Source of the DNA: Panacagrimonas sp041635265
GTDB taxonomy: Bacteria > Pseudomonadota > Gammaproteobacteria > Nevskiales > Nevskiaceae
Reading direction: 5' to 3'
Assembly (NCBI GenBank): GCA_041635265.1
Contig: JBFJJV010000044.1
Coordinates: 1 to 19,959, forward strand
DNA length: 19,959 nucleotides
Positions 13,671 through 19,959 of this stretch are shown here, piece by piece. Numbering within the stretch: the first letter of the stretch is position 1; each line of letters opens with the position of its first letter. The position numbers were made by a program, and so were the translations under genes. The notes below the pieces were generated by a model, which ran no database searches, was not told the DNA's origin, and was given only the letters and a program-made list of their open reading frames with translations.

Positions 13671-14975
13671 ATGATCAGGCGCCTAGCCAACAGTCCTGTG
13701 TCCCGAATTTTCAGCACCGCAGTGCTGGATCAGGCTGTGTTGTCGCTGGCGAATTTTGCGGTCGTGATGATCCTGGTGCGCTATTCCGAGTTCAGTGCCT
13801 ACGGCTACTTCGTTCTGGTTCAGGTGACGATATCTCTGGTAGTTAGCGCACAGAGTGCCTGGCTGTGTGGCCCACTTTTGGTGCTCGGCCCGAAAAAAGC
13901 TCCCGAAGCTCGAGACGCCATGATTGCCGAAGTGCGCCGGGGGCGGCGCCGATTTTTCATCTACGCGATTCCCCTGGCGCTGCCGCTGCCGCTGATTGGC
14001 GCTTATCTGGCTTGGTGGAGCGATCAGATCGCAGCGCTCGCGCTGGCAGGCGTTTTCGCCGGCGGCGCGGCACTTTCACGTGAGTTCGCCCGTTCAGCGC
14101 TGCTGATGCAGGGACGACCGGGCGCCATGCTGGCAGCGGATGTCCTCTACGTTTCTATCCTCCTGGGCGGTATTGGCGTCGCCGTCAATCTGCCCGGTTC
14201 GACGGCCTTGTGGGCGGTCATCGACCTCGCATTCGCCGCTCTGGCGGGTGGGTTTCTCGCCTATCGGCTGTTGGCTTTGCCCAAGGCAAAGATCGCGAAT
14301 CCGAAAATCTGGCAGGAAATGCGGCCGCTCGGCGTCTGGTCGACCTGCGGCGCGGTGGTTTACTGGACCCAGAGTCAGGCGTTCAATTACGTGCTGGCGG
14401 CGCGACTCGCCGTCGAAGCGGTCGCAAACGTCAATGCCGCCCGCCTGCTGCTCATGCCGGCCTTCCTGCTCAGTACAGGCATAGCGGGTTTGCTGGTGCC
14501 CAGCGCGTCTGGCTGGCTGGTTCAGGAAGGCCTGCGCAAATTGCTCCGGCGCATGTTTATCTTTGCCGCCATCCTGATGGCGATGGATGTCTTTTACATC
14601 GGCTCACTGTGGATAGGACGCGACCTGATCACAGACACGCTGCTCAAAAAGGAAATTACGGATAGGGATGTGCTGATCCTGTTATGGGGTTCACTGGCAT
14701 TGCTTTCCCTGCTTCGAGACGTCCTGCAGGCCCCGGCCCTGGCCCTGGAAAAATTCAAACCGCTCGCATTTATGGCCGCGATCGCCGCCGTCTGTTCGCT
14801 GACCATCATGTGGTTCTCAATTGACCGTTTCGGAGCCCCTGGCGCAGTCGTCGGCACCATCGCCGGCGAGATCATTTATGTTTCCGGATTGATGGGCTTG
14901 TTGATCTTCAATCTTCGCCTAAGTGATCGACAGGCGCGCGAAATCACCAAGCCTTCCAAAGACGAATCAGCATGA
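13671..14975 (+). CDS. Oligosaccharide flippase (Wzx/MATE-like polysaccharide biosynthesis protein)
   Basis: A 434-residue polytopic membrane protein with about twelve hydrophobic segments. The N-terminus (VLDQAVLSLANFAVVMILVR) and the following YSEFSAYGYF resemble the first helices of Wzx-type flippases. The repeated pattern of helix pairs with short basic loops is typical of the MOP superfamily. It would move the lipid-linked repeat unit from the cytoplasmic to the periplasmic face. The central part (about 215-330, including YWTQSQAFNYVLAARL) has the expected family pattern. Sequence conservation in Wzx is low, so the call rests on topology and on the neighbouring polymerase and glycosyltransferases. 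ATG 13671 has only a weak AAAGA upstream. Confidence 0.82.
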   Translation: MIRRLANSPVSRIFSTAVLDQAVLSLANFAVVMILVRYSEFSAYGYFVLVQVTISLVVSAQSAWLCGPLLVLGPKKAPEARDAMIAEVRRGRRRFFIYAIPLALPLPLIGAYLAWWSDQIAALALAGVFAGGAALSREFARSALLMQGRPGAMLAADVLYVSILLGGIGVAVNLPGSTALWAVIDLAFAALAGGFLAYRLLALPKAKIANPKIWQEMRPLGVWSTCGAVVYWTQSQAFNYVLAARLAVEAVANVNAARLLLMPAFLLSTGIAGLLVPSASGWLVQEGLRKLLRRMFIFAAILMAMDVFYIGSLWIGRDLITDTLLKKEITDRDVLILLWGSLALLSLLRDVLQAPALALEKFKPLAFMAAIAAVCSLTIMWFSIDRFGAPGAVVGTIAGEIIYVSGLMGLLIFNLRLSDRQAREITKPSKDESA

Positions 14976-15204
14976 GCGGACTTCTGGCCCCATCCATGTG
15001 CCGCCCGATGGATGTTCCGCACAGCTGCCGCTGTCTCCGATCTATGGCACTGCCTGACCGAACGCATCGCCGCGCCATTGAAGACAGCCGCTGACACTCG
15101 CCTGCAGATCGAAGGCTCAGGCATGCGCCGCAAATTGACAAGGCAGGCTCGAGTGCCGAATGTGACCCATGCGGCATGCCTGTAGACGGGATCCCTAGGT
15201 CGAA

Positions 15205-16143
15205 ATGAGCGAAAAAATCAGTGTGTTGTTGTGCACCTACAAGCGTGCAAACGAGTTGGCCGCCCTGCTCAAGGATCTGGCTGCGCAGACGCGGCTGCCG
15301 GACGAATTGGTCGTGGTCGACAATGATGCGGAAGCGTCGGCCAGCGAGACCGTCCAGGCCTTTGCCAGCGATGCGCCATTCCAAGTCCGTTATGAGGTTC
15401 AGCCGCTGAAGAATATTTCGATCACGCGGAATCGAACTGTTTCCCTAGCCACCGGCGATTGGTTTGCCTTCATTGATGATGATGAGCGAGCACCCCCGCA
15501 ATGGATCGAAACCTTGCACAACACGGCGCGCGCGCACGAGGTGGCCGGGGTGTTGGGTCCGGTAATCTGCCTGGTGCCACAGGATGCACCTCGCTGGATC
15601 AGGCGAGCAGATCATTACGGGATGGCGCGCGCGGCCACAGGTACATTGGTGCAGCCCAATCATGGCTGGGTTAACAATGCCTTGATTCTCGGTGCCGCTG
15701 TTCGAGAGCTTCCCGGCCCGTTTGATGAGCGTTTTGGCACCAGCGGAGGTGAAGACGGCGACATGATCGCGCGCCTGCTGGGTTTAGGTCACCGCCTGGT
15801 CTGGTGTGATGAAGCCGAAGTCTCGGAGCGGGTTGAAAAGTCCCGGCAGAGTCTGAAATGGATTCTTATGCGTGCCATGCGCGGCGGGCAGAACTATGCG
15901 ACGCACTGGAAACGGGGCATTTACGGACCGCTGCATTGGTATAGCTTGCCGCTGTTCCTGCTTGGCAGCGTTGCCAAGATGGGAGTCGCCGTGCTTGGCG
16001 CCATCGCAGTCTTGCCATTCGGTCCTTATCGCAGCGTGCGCTGGCTGCGTCGGGCGGCTGCGAACGTCGGCAAGCTCAGCGCATTCGCAGGCATGCAGTA
16101 CGAAGAGTATGCGGCCAGAGAAGAGGGGCAGAGAAACAAATAG
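15205..16143 (+). CDS. Glycosyltransferase family 2, ExoM-like
   Basis: A 312-residue GT2 with a clear GT-A fold: CTYKRANELAALLKDLAAQT, then VVVDND (D39/D41). The ExoM-like QPLKNISITRNR precedes the metal-binding FIDDDE (D91-D93). G-GEDGD (E183/D184) is the likely acceptor and catalytic-base area. A hydrophobic C-terminal stretch (about 250-275) suggests membrane attachment. ExoM in Sinorhizobium adds a glucose during succinoglycan assembly; the sugar here is unknown. AGG lies 6 nt before ATG 15205. It is the last gene of the plus-strand cluster and converges on trpC with a 52-bp gap. The 229 bp upstream, after the flippase, contain no gene I can support. Confidence 0.9.
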   Translation: MSEKISVLLCTYKRANELAALLKDLAAQTRLPDELVVVDNDAEASASETVQAFASDAPFQVRYEVQPLKNISITRNRTVSLATGDWFAFIDDDERAPPQWIETLHNTARAHEVAGVLGPVICLVPQDAPRWIRRADHYGMARAATGTLVQPNHGWVNNALILGAAVRELPGPFDERFGTSGGEDGDMIARLLGLGHRLVWCDEAEVSERVEKSRQSLKWILMRAMRGGQNYATHWKRGIYGPLHWYSLPLFLLGSVAKMGVAVLGAIAVLPFGPYRSVRWLRRAAANVGKLSAFAGMQYEEYAAREEGQRNK

Positions 16144-16195
16144 CTATCCCTCAATGGCGCAGTCCAGCTGCATGGCGGCGCCTTGCCTCTTGCCC

Positions 16196-17008
16196 TCAGG
16201 CTCCGTCAGTCTCTGCAATCATTCGTCGCAGAGCGACGCCCGGATTGGGTTGACGCATCAGGGCTTCTCCAACCAGAAAGCGATGAACTCCAGCATCGAC
16301 AAGACGTTTGACATCGGCGCGCGATCCCAGGCCACTTTCCGTGACCACTTCGTGACCCGGCGGCAGCCAGGGGAGGAGATCCAGAGTGGTTTCTATACGC
16401 GTCTCGAAGCTACGCAGATTGCGATTATTGATGCCGATCAGCAAGCGATCACCGAGCCCGGCATCGAGCACTTTATTGAGTTCAGCAAAATCATGAACTT
16501 CAAGGAGTACGTCCATTTTTAGTTCGCGGGCGGCCGAATGCAATGCATTCAGGCTCTGAGCGGACAAGGCCGCAACGATCAAGAGGATGCAGTCAGCGCC
16601 CATCGCGCGTGATTCGAGAATCTGCATCTCGTCGATCATGAAATCCTTGCGGATCGCGGGAATCTGAACCGCGTTACGCGCGGCGACAAAATCTGCCTCC
16701 GAGCCCTGAAAGAAATCCTCATCGGTCAGGATGGACAAGCACGCTGCCCCGTTATTTTCGTACTCGCTGGCGATCCATTGTGGATCGTAATCGGAGCGGA
16801 TCAGGCCCTTGCTAGGAGACGCGCGCTTGATTTCGGCAATCACCGCAGGGCCGCCTCTGGCGGCCGTGTTGCGCAAGCTCTCGGCAAATCCGCGCGGCGG
16901 AGCCTGCGCCTGTGCGCGTTCGAGCAAGTCCTGTGGGCTAAAGCGCCGCTTCAGCCGCACAACTTCTTCGCGCTTGCGCTGCAGAATGTGTTCGAGAATA
17001 TCGCTCAC
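16196..17008 (-). CDS. trpC: TrpC, indole-3-glycerol-phosphate synthase
   Basis: A 270-residue TIM-barrel enzyme that closes carboxyphenylamino-deoxyribulose phosphate to indole-3-glycerol phosphate. Motifs in order are VIAEIKRASPSKGLIR (catalytic Lys), SILTDEDFFQGS, IPAIRKDFMIDEMQI (catalytic Lys), DVLLEVHD, IGINNRNLRSF and ESGL near the phosphate site. FLVGEALMR closes the barrel. It is a monofunctional TrpC with no fused TrpF, and its length is normal. The start is GTG 17008, which overlaps the trpD stop as GTGA. GGGAG lies about 9 nt upstream. It is the last gene of the trpGDC run. Confidence 0.97.
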   Translation of the reverse strand: MSDILEHILQRKREEVVRLKRRFSPQDLLERAQAQAPPRGFAESLRNTAARGGPAVIAEIKRASPSKGLIRSDYDPQWIASEYENNGAACLSILTDEDFFQGSEADFVAARNAVQIPAIRKDFMIDEMQILESRAMGADCILLIVAALSAQSLNALHSAARELKMDVLLEVHDFAELNKVLDAGLGDRLLIGINNRNLRSFETRIETTLDLLPWLPPGHEVVTESGLGSRADVKRLVDAGVHRFLVGEALMRQPNPGVALRRMIAETDGA

Positions 17009-18045
17009 GCTCCGGCACTCCCGAATTTCTGTGAATAGTTCGCCAAGTCCTCCAGGCGCTGTGCTGCCTGGCCACTGGCAATGGCATTCCGCGCAATATC
17101 AACGGCGTCTTTGAAATCATCGGCCAGACCCGCGGTATAGATGGCGGCTGCGGAGTTGAGCACGACGATATCTTTGGCCGGCCCCTCAATATTATTCAGC
17201 GCGGCACGGATCAGCTCGAGGCTCTGTTGCGCGCCATCGACTTTCAGTGAGGATAAATCGCCGGCTTTTATGCCGAACATGGCCGGAGACAGCGTGCCCG
17301 TCTGGATCTGTCCATGGCGAAGTTCTGCGAACTGAGTCGGCGCAGCAATAGAGATTTCATCCAGCCCATCATCGCTGTGAACAATCATGACCTGGGTCGC
17401 GCCCAGTTCTTTTAATACTTCGGCGAGCGGCCGCAGCCAATGCGCATCAAATACCCCGATGACCTGGCGCCGTGCGCCCGCCGGATTGGTCAGTGGCCCC
17501 AGCACATTGAACATCGTGCGCACCGCCATCTCTCGTCGCGGGCCAATGGCATGCTTCATCGCGGCGTGATACGAGGGCGCAAACATAAAGCCCACACCGA
17601 TATTCTCGATGCAGAGCGCCACCTCTGCTGGCGCCAGATCCAATTTGACGCCGGCCGCTTCGAGTACATCCGCGCTGCCTGAAGTGCCAGAGACGGATCG
17701 GTTGCCGTGCTTTGCGACATGACCGCCGGCCGCGGCGACCACGAAGGCACTCGCCGTTGAGATATTGAACAAGGAGGCCCCGTCGCCGCCGGTGCCACAG
17801 GTATCGACCAGCTTGTCCCGAAATGATTCGGCCACTGAGACTGGCGTGGCCAGCTCTCGCATGACCTGCGCTGCACCGGTGATCTCATCGACCGTTTCGC
17901 CTTTCATGCGCAAGGCGACCAGAAAGCCCGCCACCTGTGCCGGCGTACCCTGGCCGGTCATCAGATCGCGCATGGCTGCCGTCATTTCATCGCGCGTCAA
18001 TGACTGGCGCTCGACGACTTTGCGCAAGGCTTGCTGCAGATTCAT
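17005..18045 (-). CDS. trpD: TrpD, anthranilate phosphoribosyltransferase
   Basis: A 346-residue enzyme, the usual length, joining PRPP and anthranilate. The PRPP-binding signature VDTCGTGGDG is followed by FNISTASAFV and VAKHGNRSVSGTSGSADVLE (about residues 85-135). PRREMAVRTMFNVLGPLTNP and VHSDDGLDEIS, the Mg-PRPP acidic region, are also present. It is not fused to a TrpG domain. ATG 18045 overlaps the trpG stop as ATGA and has GGAGGG a few bases upstream. It is coupled with trpG and trpC, giving tryptophan synthesis from chorismate through indole-glycerol phosphate. Confidence 0.97.
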   Translation of the reverse strand: MNLQQALRKVVERQSLTRDEMTAAMRDLMTGQGTPAQVAGFLVALRMKGETVDEITGAAQVMRELATPVSVAESFRDKLVDTCGTGGDGASLFNISTASAFVVAAAGGHVAKHGNRSVSGTSGSADVLEAAGVKLDLAPAEVALCIENIGVGFMFAPSYHAAMKHAIGPRREMAVRTMFNVLGPLTNPAGARRQVIGVFDAHWLRPLAEVLKELGATQVMIVHSDDGLDEISIAAPTQFAELRHGQIQTGTLSPAMFGIKAGDLSSLKVDGAQQSLELIRAALNNIEGPAKDIVVLNSAAAIYTAGLADDFKDAVDIARNAIASGQAAQRLEDLANYSQKFGSAGA

Positions 18046-18623
18046 GCTCCCTCCATAAAATTCTTCAGTAACTGGTGCCCGTGTTCGGTAAGGATGGACT
18101 CGGGGTGAAACTGCACGCCCTCAATGGGCAAGGTGCGATGACGGAACCCCATGATCTCATCCATATTGCCATCGGCCAGCTCAGTCCAGGCAGTGACTTC
18201 GAGGTCGTCAGAGAGTCCTTCACGACCCACCATCAGGGAGTGATAGCGGGTAGCGGTGTAAGGGGAGGGGAGGTCCTTGAACACACCTCGGCCATGGTGG
18301 TGAATCTCGCTGGTCTTGCCGTGCATCACCTCGCGTGAGCGCCGCACCGTGCCACCAAAAGCCTGACCAATGGCCTGATGCCCCAGACAGACGCCGAGCA
18401 GGGGCACTTTCCCCTTCACCCGGTCAATCAGATCCAGACAGATGCCCGCCTCGTTCGGGGTGCAAGGCCCGGGAGACAGCACGATGTGAGAAGCGCCAAG
18501 GGCCATCGCTTCGTCGACGGTGATGCAGTCATTGCGATGCACCTGTACCTCGGCCCCGAGTTCACCCAGGTATTGCACCAGGTTATAGGTGAAGGAGTCG
18601 TAGTTATCGATCATCAGAATCAT
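18042..18623 (-). CDS. trpG: TrpG, anthranilate synthase glutamine amidotransferase subunit
   Basis: A 193-residue class I amidotransferase that supplies ammonia to TrpE. It starts MILMIDNYDSFTYNLVQYLG, the usual TrpG N-terminus. HIVLSPGPCTPNEAG, the nucleophile elbow LLGVCLGHQAIGQAFGG (Cys) and the catalytic His-Glu in VQFHPESILT follow. The frame opens 8 codons earlier at ATG 18647. ATG 18623 is chosen because it gives the family start and has AGG 6 nt upstream. A PabA role is possible, as TrpG and PabA are hard to separate, but the trpD/trpC context favours tryptophan synthesis. About 227 bp separate it from the EamA stop. No leader peptide rich in Trp codons is visible there, so attenuation is not supported. 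Confidence 0.95.
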   Translation of the reverse strand: MILMIDNYDSFTYNLVQYLGELGAEVQVHRNDCITVDEAMALGASHIVLSPGPCTPNEAGICLDLIDRVKGKVPLLGVCLGHQAIGQAFGGTVRRSREVMHGKTSEIHHHGRGVFKDLPSPYTATRYHSLMVGREGLSDDLEVTAWTELADGNMDEIMGFRHRTLPIEGVQFHPESILTEHGHQLLKNFMEGA

Positions 18624-18833
18624 ACGGGGCCTGCAAAGCTGGAACATGGAAACGACAGCGCGCCGATCTGGTGAGCATCAAACGTGCGAAGAACTGCAAT
18701 TATCGGCTGAAGCTCCACCTTGGCGATAGTTCAGACAGGACAGGCCGAAGATGATCCGGCGTCAAAACCCTTAATTTCCCATCATCTGCGGGTGATTCTG
18801 CTGTCCCGCGCGCGGGCTGCTCCGTCGTCGTTT

Positions 18834-18855
18834 CGCGGGCTCCCGCGTTTTTATT
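18834..18855 (+). terminator. Hairpin with T-tract on the plus strand at the 3-prime end of the EamA gene
   Basis: CGCGG and CCGCG pair around GCTC and are followed on the plus strand by TTTTTATTT, which runs into the end of the EamA gene. This is a good intrinsic terminator on plus, but no plus-strand gene ends here. On the minus strand the stem follows the EamA stop but lacks a T-run. It may stop antisense transcription into eamA/trpE. Confidence 0.4.
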
Positions 18856-19714
18856 TGCGCACTGTAGAAGCGGCGTTTCTGCCACAGTAAATGAAGATCG
18901 CGATGCCGCCGAGAATCGCGATGGAGGTCAGGCCCAGGCGCCAGCTGAGCGGCTCAGCCAGCAGCACGACGCCGCCGAAACTTGCGATCACTGGAACGCT
19001 GAGCTGCAAGGTCGCGGCACTGCTGGTGCGCAGATGGGGCAGGACCGTGTACCAGATGGCATAGCCGACCCCGGAGGTCAGCGCGCCGGAGATCAGCGCG
19101 AGGAGTGCACCGAAGCCGTCAATTCTTGCCTGCTCCAGAGTCAGGGCGCTGATCAACAGAGCCAGAGGAACCGCGCGCAGGAAATTGCCGGCGGTCTTCT
19201 GCGTGGCATCGCCACTGCCGCTTCCGCGTAGCGAGTAAATGCCCCAGGCCACGCCAGCGCCAAGCATCAGCAGCGAGCCGCCCAGCGGCGGAGCGGAAAG
19301 GCCGGGCAGCAACAAGCCGACAAGACCAGCAGCAGCCATCAGCGCACCAGCAAGCTGTAGTGCATTGAGGCGCTCACCCGAGGACAGGGCGTAGCCGATC
19401 ATCGTGCCCTGGACAGCGCCGAACAGAATCAGGGCGCCGCTTGCCGCTGGCAAGCTGATGTAGGCGAAGGAAAACCCTGCGGCGTAGGCCAGCAGGGCCA
19501 GCGCCGACCACCAGCTACCGCCGAGCGCCAGATGTCGATGTTTCAGGCCAACGATGAGCGCTAGCGTCGCTGCGCCAGCAACCATCCGCAGGCTGGTGAA
19601 ACTGGCGGCATCGATGTGGCCGGCGCCTAGGGCTGCGCGGCACAGCAAGGAGTTGCCGGCGAAAGCGAGCATGGCCAGCGTGCTGGCAAGGAGCAGGCGG
19701 CTCGTGCTCATCAT
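18851..19714 (-). CDS. EamA-family (DMT superfamily) transporter
   Basis: A 287-residue inner-membrane protein with about ten hydrophobic segments arranged as two EamA repeats. The first repeat starts at AMLAFAGNSLLCRAAL and contains SFAYISLPAASGALILFGAV. The second starts at LGAGVAWGIYSLRGS and ends in the typical SSAATLQLSVPVIASFGGVV and then LLAEPLSWRLGL. Family members export amino acids and other metabolites. Lying between trpE and trpGDC on the same strand, it could handle an aromatic compound such as tryptophan or anthranilate, but this is inferred only from position. The start ATG at 19714 is followed by a second ATG. Only a weak GGA precedes it. Confidence 0.9.
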   Translation of the reverse strand: MMSTSRLLLASTLAMLAFAGNSLLCRAALGAGHIDAASFTSLRMVAGAATLALIVGLKHRHLALGGSWWSALALLAYAAGFSFAYISLPAASGALILFGAVQGTMIGYALSSGERLNALQLAGALMAAAGLVGLLLPGLSAPPLGGSLLMLGAGVAWGIYSLRGSGSGDATQKTAGNFLRAVPLALLISALTLEQARIDGFGALLALISGALTSGVGYAIWYTVLPHLRTSSAATLQLSVPVIASFGGVVLLAEPLSWRLGLTSIAILGGIAIFIYCGRNAASTVRK

Positions 19715-19844
19715 CGGTTTGTTCCGCCGCCGCCTCGGGCCGACAAACCTTGGTTGCCCGGCCTGATCAGCGACTCGATTTGGCCCTGTCTTTCCTGGCC
19801 CCTGTGCCCATCAGTGCGGCTCGCGAATTCAATCTGTTCGCGGC

Positions 19845-19959
19845 TCATTCGCCGCCGCTGGCGTCCGCCGCGGCTCGCATCACGGCGCGGGCCTTGTTCA
19901 GGGTCTCGATCCACTCGGATTCTGGCACCGAATCGGCGACCACACCGCAACCCGCCTGA
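19845..19959 (-). CDS. trpE: TrpE, anthranilate synthase component I (C-terminal 37 residues, partial)
   Basis: The minus strand, read from the right edge, encodes QAGCGVVADSVPESEWIETL then NKARAVMRAAADASGGE and a TGA at 19845-19847. AGxGxVADSxPExE...ETxNKARA is the C-terminal signature of anthranilate synthase component I and related chorismate enzymes (PabB). The trp neighbours favour TrpE. The rest of the gene lies beyond the window. The 130 bp between its stop and the EamA start show no clear terminator, so read-through into eamA is possible. Confidence 0.93.
   Translation of the reverse strand, partial: QAGCGVVADSVPESEWIETLNKARAVMRAAADASGGE

Noticed and set aside
14972..15094. 40-codon frame starting ATGA over the flippase stop
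   Set aside because: The overlap looks like translational coupling, but the peptide is rich in Cys and Arg with no recognisable domain, and there is no supporting ribosome binding site.
14976..15185. Open frame of 69 codons continuing in frame after the flippase stop
   Set aside because: Composition is unlike the flippase or a membrane protein, and such lengths occur by chance at this G+C content. It weakens the case for reading too much into the similar stretch after the GT2 gene.
18624..18850. trp leader peptide and attenuator upstream of trpG
   Set aside because: No short frame with tandem Trp codons and no terminator in the direction of trpG. A TTGACG on the minus strand has only a poor -10 at the right distance.

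Overview
The window reads as a chromosomal segment of a free-living Gram-negative proteobacterium, most likely a gammaproteobacterium. TamA/TamB imply an outer membrane. TtcA, a TraB/GumN-family periplasmic protein and a split trpE / trpGDC layout fit the non-enteric gammaproteobacteria. Coding density is high, G+C is moderately high, and I saw no tRNA, rRNA, insertion sequence, CRISPR array or phage gene. The genus cannot be fixed from this sequence alone.

Layout. (1) 1-4040, minus strand: a housekeeping block ttcA - TraB/GumN - tamA - tamB (tamB runs off the left edge), with overlapping ends at ttcA/TraB and tamA/tamB. (2) 4197-16143: a polysaccharide biosynthesis locus introduced by a DUF2461 gene. 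It has a membrane O-acyltransferase on plus, then a minus-strand pair (SDR epimerase/dehydratase and GMC flavoprotein, ATGA-coupled). Across a 314-bp divergent control region lies a plus-strand run: Wzy/O-antigen-ligase-type polymerase, gmhA (ATGA-coupled), WecG/TagA/CpsF glycosyltransferase, processive-type GT2, Wzx-type flippase and ExoM-like GT2. (3) 16196-19959, minus strand: trpE (C-terminus only) - EamA transporter - trpG - trpD - trpC, with trpGDC joined by 4-nt overlaps.

How the genes work together. The glycosyltransferases would extend an undecaprenyl-linked repeat unit, the flippase would move it across the inner membrane and the polymerase would join units in the periplasm. The acyltransferase would decorate the sugar. 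GmhA points to a sedoheptulose-7-phosphate-derived heptose. The coupled flavoprotein and SDR look like a two-step oxidation/reduction of a sugar or sugar-lipid. No initiating phosphoglycosyltransferase and no Wza/Wzb/Wzc-type export genes lie between the flanking housekeeping genes, so those steps must be encoded elsewhere.

The most interesting points are the coupled GMC-SDR pair and its control region. That region has a well-spaced sigma-54-like promoter (TGGCAC, then GC in register), a perfect 16-bp palindrome just downstream of it, and further inverted repeats. Also worth a look are an in-frame open stretch after the GT2 stop codon and an exporter gene lodged inside the trp region.
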